From: an uncultured Peptococcaceae bacterium
GTDB lineage: Bacteria > Bacillota > Desulfotomaculia > Desulfotomaculales > Desulfocucumaceae
Direction: 5' to 3'
Length of the DNA stretch: 33,472 bases
Assembly (NCBI GenBank): GCA_958417755.1
Contig: CATZDY010000024.1
Location: 1-33,472 of the forward strand
The translations under genes and the position numbers were made by a program. Shown here piece by piece: positions 15,511-23,845 of the stretch. Position 1 is the stretch's first letter, and every line of letters begins with the position of its first letter. A model generated the notes under the pieces. The model was not told where the DNA came from, did not search any database, and saw only the letters and a program-made list of their open reading frames with translations.

Positions 15511-15540
15511 TTGTGAAAAAAACCATTGGCATGTTATAAT
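15511..15540 (+). promoter_or_regulatory. Promoter of gdhA
   Basis: TTGTGA at 15511-15516 and a perfect TATAAT at 15535-15540 are 18 bases apart. The -10 is extended by TG at 15532-15533. It lies 50 bases before the gdhA start and fits the housekeeping sigma factor. Confidence 0.7.
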
Positions 15541-15590
15541 CGTTTGCAGGGTTTACCAAGCAAAGTGCTTTAGAAAGAGGGGGAAGGGTA

Positions 15591-16922
15591 TTGTCTTATA
15601 TTGATAGGGTGTTAGAGCAAGCAATTCAAAGAAATCCTGGTGAAATAGAGTTTCATCAAGCTTTACATGAAGTATTGTACTCATTAGAGCCAGTTTTGGC
15701 GCAACATCCAGAAATAGAAGAAGCGGGTGTGTTGGAACGGATTGTAGAGCCGGAACGATTGCTTACTTTCCGGGTACCTTGGGTGGATGATCAAGGAAAA
15801 GTACAAGTTAATCGCGGATTTCGGGTACAGTTTAACGGTGCTTTGGGACCCTATAAGGGGGGGCTTCGTTTTCATCCTTCGGTCAATGCCAGCATTATTA
15901 AATTTTTAGGGTTTGAACAAATTTTTAAAAATTCCTTGACCACTTTGCCCATGGGTGGAGGCAAAGGGGGATCTGATTTTGATCCCAAAGGAAAATCCGA
16001 TCGGGAAGTCATGGCTTTTTGTCAAAGTTTTATGACAGAGCTGCATCGTTACATAGGCGCTGATACCGATGTGCCTGCTGGGGATATTGGTGTAGGAGCT
16101 CGGGAAGTGGGCTTTATGTTTGGACAATATAAGCGTTTGACCAGGTTATATGAGGGGGTATTGACCGGTAAAGGTTTGACCTATGGTGGTTCTTTGGCTC
16201 GTACGGAAGCCACTGGATATGGTTTGATTTATTTTATGGATAAAGTGTTGGAATCCATTGGTAAAACCTTTGCCGGCCTGAAAGTTGTCATTTCCGGTTC
16301 TGGTAATGTGGCCATTTATGCAGCGGAAAAAGCCATGGAAAAAGGTGCCAAAGTCGTGACTATGAGTGACTCCAATGGTTGGGTTTATGATCCAGATGGC
16401 ATTGATTTGGCATTAATGAAACAAATCAAAGAAGTGGAACGGGGCCGGGTACGGGATTACGCCCAAAAACGTCCTCAGGCAGAATATCATGAAGATGGTC
16501 TGGTCTGGTCTGTGCCCTGTGATGTAGCATTGCCCTGTGCTACCCAAAACGAATTATTGGAAGATGGGGCTAAACTATTGGTACAAAACAAATGTTTGGC
16601 CGTGGGTGAGGGTGCTAATATGCCGTCTTCTCCAGAAGCAGTGGCGATTATGCAAGAAAATTGTATTCTCTTTGCGCCGGCAAAGGCTGCCAATGCAGGG
16701 GGCGTGGCAGTATCTGGTTTAGAAATGACGCAAAATAGCATGCGCTTATCCTGGACATTTGAAGAAGTGGATCAAAAGTTGCAAGGGATCATGCATTGTA
16801 TTTACGACCAAGCTTCCCAGGCTGCGGAAAAATACGGGGTAAAAAATAATTTGGTAGCTGGCGCCAATATTGCTGGTTTCTTAAAAGTTGCCCAAACCAT
16901 GATCATGCAAGGTGTGGTATAA
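15591..16922 (+). CDS. gdhA: Glutamate dehydrogenase, hexameric type, probably NADP-dependent
   Basis: The enzyme interconverts 2-oxoglutarate plus ammonium and glutamate. The 443-residue length and N-terminus fit the 50-kDa hexameric family. The substrate region GPYKGGLRFHPSV contains K89. The catalytic segment PMGGGKGGSDFDPKG contains K125, followed by SDREVMAFCQSFM, typical of biosynthetic NADP-type enzymes. The dinucleotide fold begins at VVISGSGNVAIYAAEKA, about residue 230. The TTG at 15591 is the start, right after an AGAGGGGGAAGGG ribosome binding region. It heads the ammonium-assimilation block and is followed by its own terminator. Coenzyme preference is inferred from family resemblance. 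Confidence 0.95.
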   Translation: MSYIDRVLEQAIQRNPGEIEFHQALHEVLYSLEPVLAQHPEIEEAGVLERIVEPERLLTFRVPWVDDQGKVQVNRGFRVQFNGALGPYKGGLRFHPSVNASIIKFLGFEQIFKNSLTTLPMGGGKGGSDFDPKGKSDREVMAFCQSFMTELHRYIGADTDVPAGDIGVGAREVGFMFGQYKRLTRLYEGVLTGKGLTYGGSLARTEATGYGLIYFMDKVLESIGKTFAGLKVVISGSGNVAIYAAEKAMEKGAKVVTMSDSNGWVYDPDGIDLALMKQIKEVERGRVRDYAQKRPQAEYHEDGLVWSVPCDVALPCATQNELLEDGAKLLVQNKCLAVGEGANMPSSPEAVAIMQENCILFAPAKAANAGGVAVSGLEMTQNSMRLSWTFEEVDQKLQGIMHCIYDQASQAAEKYGVKNNLVAGANIAGFLKVAQTMIMQGVV

Positions 16923-17030
16923 GGATTAAATTCTTTTGTTGATAAAATGGTTTGCCTGGAAAACGGATTGTGATATATTCAATACAAAGATAAAAATTGA
17001 ATACATGAGGTATTGAATGGTGTAATGAAG

Positions 17031-17067
17031 CCCTTGTGGATTGTTTCTATCTGCAAGGGATTTTTTT
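17031..17067 (+). terminator. Intrinsic terminator after gdhA
   Basis: CCCTTG at 17031-17036 pairs with CAAGGG at 17054-17059. The stem extends inward by four more pairs (two G-U) to a nine-base loop. Seven Ts follow at 17061-17067. Confidence 0.85.
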
Positions 17068-17090
17068 ATGGGGTATGACCATAAAAGAGG

Positions 17091-17509
17091 ATGGTATGTC
17101 TGAACAAATATATTGTTTTGGTAGACAGCAATGAAGCAGCAAGAAAATATCATAGTATTGTTGCAAAATAATCGGTTTTTAGTGGCAGGTGATACAGGCA
17201 ATACTTTGGAGGCTTTAAAGATTGCAGGGGGACGCTTGCCGGACCTTTTGGTTATTGTTGTTTCAATGAACAATGGGCAGAAGGGTACTTTTATAGATGG
17301 TTTTAAGCTGGCTCAATTGGCTGGGGAGAATAAATTAGGCCTCAGTGGTATTAACAATTTTAGGCAAATATATTAGAGCAGGCCAAGGAAGTCAGGCAGC
17401 AGCTTTATTGTTGGATACATTGACTCCTTCCAATGCCATTGAACTAGCAATTGCTGGTTGTAGAATTGGAGCACAAGGGCCTAAGCTCATCATTTTGCCA
17501 AAGGATTAA
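17091..17509 (+). pseudogene. Decayed receiver-domain (response regulator-like) gene between gdhA and glnA
   Basis: Three overlapping frames together give one receiver-like protein. Frame one (ATG 17091, stop at 17169) reads NKYIVLVDSNEAARKYHSI. Frame two (open from 17131 to 17376) continues VLLQNNRFLVAGDTGNTLEALK and GGRLPDLLVIVVSM. Frame three (to 17509) adds VVLTILGKYIRAGQGSQ and a last 50 residues. The order matches a receiver domain, but the phospho-accepting Asp is replaced (LLVIVV where LVIxD is expected) and an extra segment follows it. At least two frameshifts are needed, so it is not functional as a single protein. No RNA- or DNA-binding output domain can be recognised. Its position directly before glnA suggests it once regulated nitrogen genes. 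Confidence 0.7.
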
Positions 17510-17582
17510 AATAATGAAATCTTATGTATGGTATGCAAAAAGGAATAAGGGCAAAAGAGGTTCATATTTTTACTAAAAAACC

Positions 17583-17611
17583 TTTTCAGCTCAGGTCTTG
17601 TGTGGTATAAT
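17583..17611 (+). promoter_or_regulatory. Promoter of the glnA leader
   Basis: TATAAT at 17606-17611 is extended by TG at 17603-17604. TTTTCA at 17583-17588, a moderate -35, lies 17 bases upstream. Transcription would begin near 17618, giving a leader of about 135 bases before glnA. Confidence 0.65.
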
Positions 17612-17633
17612 AATTTCAATAAATGAATCAAGA

Positions 17634-17684
17634 GTAGGCAAAGAGGCCTACGGGTAGAGTATTCTACTGCGTAGCTTTTTTTTT
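17634..17684 (+). promoter_or_regulatory. Attenuator-like leader of glnA: hexaloop hairpin overlapping a terminator
   Basis: Hairpin 1 pairs GTAGGC (17634-17639) with GCCTAC (17646-17651) around the six-base loop AAAGAG. The terminator pairs CTACG (17648-17652) with CGTAG (17670-17674) and inside it GTAGA (17654-17658) with TCTAC (17663-17667), followed by nine Ts at 17676-17684. The two share 17648-17651, so they exclude each other. Loop bases A1 and G4 match the hexaloop pattern bound by ANTAR-domain antiterminators, which often control nitrogen genes in Bacillota. A second matching hexaloop is not clear. Confidence 0.65.
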
Positions 17685-17752
17685 GTCAAAAAACGTTATG
17701 GCTGGATATATAAGGTATTTAACTGAAAATGAATGGAAAGAAGGGGTCAAAG

Positions 17753-19084
17753 ATGGCACAATTTACTAGTAATGATGTTCTTTATATGGCAAAGGATTTG
17801 GATGTAAAGTTTATTCGTCTACAATTTACGGATATTTTTGGGGTTCTAAAAAATGTTTCCATTACAGTAGAGCAATTGGAAAAAGCTTTGGCAGGGGAAT
17901 TAATGTTTGATGGTTCTTCTATCGAAGGTTTTGTACGGATTGAAGAGTCTGATATGTATTTACGTCCGGATCCTGCTACTTTTACTGTTTTCCCCTGGAA
18001 ACCCAGGGAAGGGGCTGTGGCGAGACTGATTTGTGATATTTATAGTCCTGACGGCACACCCTTTGCCGGAGATCCCCGCTATGTGTTGCGTCGGGCTATT
18101 TCTGAAGCTGCCCAAATGGGATATACCATGAATGTAGGACCTGAAGCGGAATTTTTCCTGTTTCATTTAGATGCCGAGGGCCGTCCCACTACCCATACTC
18201 ATGATAAAGCCGGTTATTTTGACCTGACACCATTGGATTTGGGAGAGAATGCCCGTCGGGATATGGTTCTTACGTTGGAAGAAATGGGGTATGAAATTGA
18301 GGCTTCTCATCATGAAGTAGCCCCAGGGCAACATGAAATAGACTTTAAGTATTCCGATGCTTTGGATATTGCGGATAAGGTAGTAACCTTCAAGTTTGTG
18401 GTGAGGACCATGGCGCAACGGCATGGTTTGCATGCTTCTTTTATGCCCAAACCCATTTTTGGTATCAATGGCAGTGGGATGCATTTGAATCAATCTTTGA
18501 TGGAGGGCAATAAAAATGCCTTTTTTGCCCCAGATGCTCCTATGCAATTGAGTGATACAGCTTTGTACTATATTGGGGGGATTATGAAACATATCAAAGC
18601 CATTAGTGCCATTATCAATCCCACGGTAAATTCATACAAACGCTTGGTGGCTGGTTATGAAGCCCCTGTATACATTGCCTGGTCTTCTAGAAACAGAAGC
18701 CCTTTGATTCGGGTCCCTGCCAAACGGGGGATATCCACACGTATTGAGTTGCGTAGCCCGGATCCTTCTTGCAATCCTTATTTAGCCTTGTCTGTTTGTT
18801 TAAAAGCTGGTTTGGATGGCATAAAAAATAAAATCATGCCTCCTGAGCCATGTCATCGCAATATTTTTGACATGACAGAGGAAGAAAGAAAAAACAATCA
18901 TATTGATAGCCTTCCGGCTGATTTATATGATGCTGTACAAGAACTTTTGGCTGATGAAGTGATACAGGAAGCTTTAGGTGAGCATGTATTGCAAAGATTT
19001 GTAGAAGCCAAAAACATTGAGTGGGATCGGTATCGTACCCAAATTCATGCCTGGGAAATTGAAGAATATTTGACAAAATATTAA
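17753..19084 (+). CDS. glnA: Glutamine synthetase type I
   Basis: GlnA makes glutamine from glutamate, ammonium and ATP as a dodecamer in the cytoplasm. The 443-residue product has the beta-grasp N-domain with MFDGSSIEGFVRIEESDMYL (the Arg is the feedback-related residue of the GSI-alpha subtype). It also has metal and ATP-site segments (GPEAEFFLF; INGSGMHLNQSL; NPTVNSYKRLVAGYEAP) and the glutamate-binding NRSPLIRVP. The C-terminus EWDRYRTQIHAWEIEEYL is typical of GSI-alpha. The adenylylated tyrosine region of enterobacterial GS is absent. The ATG at 17753 follows AAGGGG. Its leader carries an attenuator, and gltB-gltD lie directly downstream. Confidence 0.97.
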   Translation: MAQFTSNDVLYMAKDLDVKFIRLQFTDIFGVLKNVSITVEQLEKALAGELMFDGSSIEGFVRIEESDMYLRPDPATFTVFPWKPREGAVARLICDIYSPDGTPFAGDPRYVLRRAISEAAQMGYTMNVGPEAEFFLFHLDAEGRPTTHTHDKAGYFDLTPLDLGENARRDMVLTLEEMGYEIEASHHEVAPGQHEIDFKYSDALDIADKVVTFKFVVRTMAQRHGLHASFMPKPIFGINGSGMHLNQSLMEGNKNAFFAPDAPMQLSDTALYYIGGIMKHIKAISAIINPTVNSYKRLVAGYEAPVYIAWSSRNRSPLIRVPAKRGISTRIELRSPDPSCNPYLALSVCLKAGLDGIKNKIMPPEPCHRNIFDMTEEERKNNHIDSLPADLYDAVQELLADEVIQEALGEHVLQRFVEAKNIEWDRYRTQIHAWEIEEYLTKY

Positions 19085-19096
19085 GCCAAAATCTTT

Positions 19097-19118
19097 CCCC
19101 AGCTGTCAAGGGCTGGGG
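19097..19118 (+). terminator. Hairpin between glnA and gltB (weak terminator or processing site)
   Basis: CCCCAGC at 19097-19103 pairs perfectly with GCTGGGG at 19112-19118. The flank TTATCTCTCCCTTTTA has no continuous T-run, so termination is probably partial. It would let glnA be expressed more than gltB-gltD from the same transcript. Confidence 0.45.
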
Positions 19119-19232
19119 TTATCTCTCCCTTTTATGATACTTTAAGTGATGTTATTGTTGGGTGGTGTTCCTAAGCAAAGGTGCTAAACCTGAGGGGAGC
19201 AATAAGGAAAAAATAAGGTGGTGTCTATTGTT

Positions 19233-22200
19233 ATGCAGGAAACAGTGAATAAAGAGGTTCATGGTTTGCCACCCAAACAAGGTCTATACAATCCACAACA
19301 CGAACATGATGCTTGTGGAATCGGTTTTGTGGCAGATATTACTGGAGAAAAGTCTAACGCAATATTGCGTCAGGCCATTACAATTTTAATCAATTTGGAT
19401 CACCGGGGAGCCAGAGGAGCAGATACCCGGACTGGGGATGGGGCTGGTATTCTATTGCAAATTCCCCATCAGTTTTTCGTCCAAGAATGTGAACAACTGC
19501 CTATTTCTTTGCCCAATGCTGGTAGCTATGGCGTGGGTATGGTGTTTATGACCCAGGATAAGGACAAAAGAGAACAGCATCAACAAGTGGTGGAAAAGAT
19601 TGTGCAAGAGGAAGGTCAGCATGTACTTGGGTGGAGGGATGTGCCTTGTGATGCTTCTACATTGGGGGATGCCGCCAAGTTAAGGCAACCCTATATGATG
19701 CAAGTATTCATTGGGTTTGCAGAAGACGTTTCACCTGATGCTTTTGAGCGCAAGTTATATGTCATTCGTAAACAATCCAGCCAAAAGGTAGGTCAATTAG
19801 GGCTTGGACCCCAGGATTATTTCTACTTTGCTAGTCTTTCTACCAAGACCATTGTATACAAGGGAATGCTAACACCTCAACAATTGGATTCTTTTTATCT
19901 GGATCTACAAAATCCAGCTGTGGAAACAGCCCTGGGATTAGTACATTCTCGGTTTAGCACCAACACCTTTCCCAGCTGGGAAAGGGCCCATCCTTATCGT
20001 TATGTGATTCACAATGGGGAAATTAATACATTACGAGGTAATGTCAACTGGATGGATGCTCGACAATCTTTGTGCTATTCTCCCCTCTTTGGTCAGGATA
20101 TGCACAAAATTATGCCTGTGATTGATCAGCGGGGCAGTGATTCTGCCATATTTGACAATGTGTTGGAGTTTTTGCATCTTTGTGGACGTTCCTTGCCCAG
20201 TGCTGCTATGATGATGATGCCTGAGCCTTGGTCTCACCATGAGCAAATGTCAGAGGAGAAAAGAGCTTTTTATGATTACCATAGTTGTTTGATGGAACCG
20301 TGGGACGGACCTGCAGCTGTGGCTTTTAGTGACGGGGAAATCATTGGCGCTGTGCTGGATCGCAATGGTTTACGCCCAGCGCGATATTATGTGACAAAGG
20401 ACCATAAAATTGTTTTGGCCTCTGAAGTAGGTGTATTGGATATTCCGCCGGAAAATATTTTACAAAAGGAACGCTTACGTCCAGGACGTATGTTGTTGGT
20501 GGATACCAAGGCAGGACGAATCATAGCAGATGAAGAGTTAAAAGAAGAAATTGTTTCTGAAAAGCCTTATGGGCAGTGGTTAAAACAGCATCGGATTGCT
20601 TTAGGGGATTTGCCTGCAGGAAAACAAATGCCTGAACCTGATCCAGCTTTGTTGCGACAAAGGCAGCAAATGTTTGGCTATACTTTCGAAGATTTGCATA
20701 AAATGATTGAGCCCATGGCCCAGAATGGGGCCGAAGCAGTGGGAGCTATGGGACATGATGCTGCTCTGGCGGTTTTATCTGATAAACCGCAGTTATTGTA
20801 TCATTATTTTAAGCAATTATTTGCCCAAGTAACCAATCCACCCATTGACTCAATACGGGAAAAACTCATCATGGATTATGGGACTGCTGTGGGAGCAGAA
20901 CGAAATTTGGTTCAACCAGAACCAGAGAGCTGTCGGCAGCTGCGCTTGGAATCTCCTTTGCTTAGCAATCAGGATTTAGCTAAAATCCGGGATATCCAAA
21001 AGGAAGGTTTTAAAACCACCACCTTGCCCATGGTATTTCAGCCAGGAAGTGGGGGCAAGGGGCTGGAGGAAAGTCTGTATGCATTATTTGCTGCTGCGGA
21101 TCAAGCCATTGCGGAAGGAAGTAGTTTATTGATCCTTTCTGACCGGAAAGCTGATGAACAACATGTCCCCATTCCTGCCTTGTTGGCATTATCCGGATTA
21201 CAGCATCATTTGGTACGGAAAGGAACCCGGACAAAGGTGGGATTGTTGGTGGAATCCGCTGAACCCCGGGAAGTGCACCATTTTGCTGTTTTAATTAGCT
21301 ATGGCGCCAGTGCAGTAAATCCTTATTTAGCCTTTGAGACAGTGGAACATATGGTACGCACGGGTTATCTTACGAATATTACTATAGAACAAGCTTTAAA
21401 TAATTATAGCCAGGCTGCCACCAACGGGGTTGTCAAGATTATGTCTAAAATGGGTATTTCTACTATTCAAAGTTACCATGGAGCGCAGATATTTCAAGCA
21501 ATAGGTATACATCAAGAGATAATTGACCGTTATTTTACAGGGACAGAATCTGTGATAGGCGGTATTGATTTGGATATGATTGCCCAAGAAGCGGAAATGA
21601 GACATCAGCAGGCTTTAGGAGTGAATGGGCAAAGTCAAGAATTGGCTTCTGGTTCTGTTTATCAATGGCGGCATGAGGGTGAAAAGCATTTGTATAATCC
21701 TGAGACTATTGTGGCTTTACAACAGGCGTGTCGCAACAATGATTATGGGATGTATAAAAAATTTACCCGTATGATAGATCAACAAAGAAGCACATTGCGA
21801 AGTTATTTTTCCTTTCAATCCAATCGGCCACCAGTGTCTTTGGAGGAAGTGGAACCCCTGGATTCCATTTTTCGACGTTTTAAAGCAGGGGCCATGTCTT
21901 TTGGCTCTATCAGCAAAGAGGCCCATGAAGCTATTGCCATTGCCATGAATCGCATTGGAGGTAAAAGTAACACCGGAGAGGGTGGTGAAGATCCAAATCG
22001 TTTTACCCCTGATGCCAATGGGGATTCCCAACGCAGTGCCATTAAGCAAGTTGCCTCCGGTCGCTTTGGGGTGACCAGTCATTATTTGGTCAATGCAGAT
22101 GAAATTCAAATTAAAATGGCCCAAGGTGCAAAGCCTGGGGAAGGAGGGCAGTTACCAGGAGGCAAGGTATATCCCTGGATTGCTGAAGTAAGAGGGACTA

Positions 22201-23834
22201 CAGCTGGGGTAGGATTGATTTCCCCACCTCCTCATCATGATATTTATTCCATTGAAGACTTGGCTGAACTGATTCATGATTTGAAAAATGCAAATCCTAA
22301 GGCCAGAATCAGTGTGAAGTTGGTTTCTATGTTAGGGGTTGGGACCATTGCCGCGGGTGTGGCCAAAGGACGGGCAGATGTGGTGCTCATTAGTGGATAC
22401 GATGGAGGTACCGGGGCATCTCCCCGGACCAGTACCAGACACGCAGGACTTCCTTGGGAATTAGGTTTGGCAGAAACCCATCAGACTTTGGTTTTAAACA
22501 ATCTTCGGGATAGAATTGTGGTGGAAACAGATGGGAAGTTGCTCACAGGAAGGGATTTGGCCATTGCTACCTTGTTGGGTGCTGAAGAATACGGATTTGC
22601 TACAGCACTGTTGGTGGTTTTGGGTTGTGTTATGATGAGGGTTTGTAACTTGGATACTTGTCCTGTGGGTGTGGCTACCCAAAATCCTGCTTTGCGAAAA
22701 AAGTTTACTGGTGATCCCCAATATGTGGTGAATTTCATGCAATTTATTGCTAGGGAATTCAGAGAGATGATGGCGGAATTGGGGTTTAGGACCATTCATG
22801 AAATGGTGGGGGCCACAGAAGTATTGCAGGTTGATCCTGCTTTAAAGAAACATTGGAAGGCCAAAGGACTGGATTTAACCCCTTTATTGTATCAACCTAA
22901 GGTATCTGCCAATACAGGTAAATATCAATCCATTGTTCAAAATCATTGTTTGGAAAAATCCATGGATATGGTATTTTTACGCAATCTTTGTGGACCTGCT
23001 TTGGAGCGCCAGGAAAAGGTGGAAGCAACTTTGCCCATTCGCAATACAGATCGGGTGACAGGAACCATTTTGGGCAGTCAAATTACCCAAAAATATGGAG
23101 CAATGGGTTTACCAGAGGATACCATTCGTTTGCAATTCCGGGGATCTGCGGGACAAAGCTTTGGGGCTTTTGTGCCTAAAGGAATGACTATGATTTTAGA
23201 AGGAGATTCTAATGACTATTTGGGCAAAGGACTTTCCGGCGGCAAACTCATTGTAGTGCCTCCCCAGGAAGCTACTTTTGTGCCAGAAGAAAATATTATT
23301 ATTGGAAATGTTGCTTTGTATGGTGCCACTGCTGGAGAAGTGTATATCAGAGGGGTAGCAGGAGAACGATTTTGTGTACGTAATAGTGGCGTAAAAGTTG
23401 TGGTGGAAGGCGTAGGGGATCATGGTTGTGAATATATGACCGGAGGCCGGGTGGTGGTACTGGGACATACGGGTAAAAATTTTGCTGCTGGTATGTCCGG
23501 GGGTATTGCTTATGTCTGGGATCCTGATGGTACTTTTCCATCCCATTGTAATGAAGAAATGGTGTTGTTGGAACCTGTGGAAAATGCTGTTGAAAAGGAA
23601 GAATTAAAGGGCATGTTGGAGCGCCATTGGCAATTAACCCAAAGTGGGGTGGCGCAACGTTTGTTGTCTCAATGGGAAGAGACATGCAAGCAATTTGTCA
23701 GGGTCATTCCCAATGATTACAAATGCATGATCCATGCCTTAGGAAAAGCATATTCTTCTGGTTTAAGTGGTAATGAAGCCATTATGGAAGCATTTCAAGG
23801 GTGCCAAAGAGATAAAGCATCATTAAAGGGTTAG
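19233..23834 (+). CDS. gltB: Glutamate synthase large (alpha) subunit
   Basis: The large subunit takes ammonia from glutamine and forms glutamate from 2-oxoglutarate. The 1533-residue protein has an N-terminal class II amidotransferase domain whose nucleophile C28 (HEHDACGIGF) is exposed after removal of a short propeptide. A central domain follows, then the FMN/2-oxoglutarate barrel (KSNTGEGGEDPNRF, VLISGYDGGTGASP) and the C-terminal GXGXG beta-helix. The 3Fe-4S cluster cysteines are C1132, C1138 and C1143, in C-x5-C-x4-C. The ATG at 19233 follows AAGGTGG by 11 bases; GTG codons at 19218 and 19221 are alternative starts that add a few residues. gltD begins 12 bases after the stop. Confidence 0.96.
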   Translation: MQETVNKEVHGLPPKQGLYNPQHEHDACGIGFVADITGEKSNAILRQAITILINLDHRGARGADTRTGDGAGILLQIPHQFFVQECEQLPISLPNAGSYGVGMVFMTQDKDKREQHQQVVEKIVQEEGQHVLGWRDVPCDASTLGDAAKLRQPYMMQVFIGFAEDVSPDAFERKLYVIRKQSSQKVGQLGLGPQDYFYFASLSTKTIVYKGMLTPQQLDSFYLDLQNPAVETALGLVHSRFSTNTFPSWERAHPYRYVIHNGEINTLRGNVNWMDARQSLCYSPLFGQDMHKIMPVIDQRGSDSAIFDNVLEFLHLCGRSLPSAAMMMMPEPWSHHEQMSEEKRAFYDYHSCLMEPWDGPAAVAFSDGEIIGAVLDRNGLRPARYYVTKDHKIVLASEVGVLDIPPENILQKERLRPGRMLLVDTKAGRIIADEELKEEIVSEKPYGQWLKQHRIALGDLPAGKQMPEPDPALLRQRQQMFGYTFEDLHKMIEPMAQNGAEAVGAMGHDAALAVLSDKPQLLYHYFKQLFAQVTNPPIDSIREKLIMDYGTAVGAERNLVQPEPESCRQLRLESPLLSNQDLAKIRDIQKEGFKTTTLPMVFQPGSGGKGLEESLYALFAAADQAIAEGSSLLILSDRKADEQHVPIPALLALSGLQHHLVRKGTRTKVGLLVESAEPREVHHFAVLISYGASAVNPYLAFETVEHMVRTGYLTNITIEQALNNYSQAATNGVVKIMSKMGISTIQSYHGAQIFQAIGIHQEIIDRYFTGTESVIGGIDLDMIAQEAEMRHQQALGVNGQSQELASGSVYQWRHEGEKHLYNPETIVALQQACRNNDYGMYKKFTRMIDQQRSTLRSYFSFQSNRPPVSLEEVEPLDSIFRRFKAGAMSFGSISKEAHEAIAIAMNRIGGKSNTGEGGEDPNRFTPDANGDSQRSAIKQVASGRFGVTSHYLVNADEIQIKMAQGAKPGEGGQLPGGKVYPWIAEVRGTTAGVGLISPPPHHDIYSIEDLAELIHDLKNANPKARISVKLVSMLGVGTIAAGVAKGRADVVLISGYDGGTGASPRTSTRHAGLPWELGLAETHQTLVLNNLRDRIVVETDGKLLTGRDLAIATLLGAEEYGFATALLVVLGCVMMRVCNLDTCPVGVATQNPALRKKFTGDPQYVVNFMQFIAREFREMMAELGFRTIHEMVGATEVLQVDPALKKHWKAKGLDLTPLLYQPKVSANTGKYQSIVQNHCLEKSMDMVFLRNLCGPALERQEKVEATLPIRNTDRVTGTILGSQITQKYGAMGLPEDTIRLQFRGSAGQSFGAFVPKGMTMILEGDSNDYLGKGLSGGKLIVVPPQEATFVPEENIIIGNVALYGATAGEVYIRGVAGERFCVRNSGVKVVVEGVGDHGCEYMTGGRVVVLGHTGKNFAAGMSGGIAYVWDPDGTFPSHCNEEMVLLEPVENAVEKEELKGMLERHWQLTQSGVAQRLLSQWEETCKQFVRVIPNDYKCMIHALGKAYSSGLSGNEAIMEAFQGCQRDKASLKG

Positions 23835-23845
23835 GGGGAAGGAAA

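Noticed and set aside
19150..19215. Second ANTAR-like hexaloop hairpin before gltB (AGC AAAGGT GCT)
   Set aside because: The stem has only three pairs and no terminator overlaps it, unlike the glnA leader.
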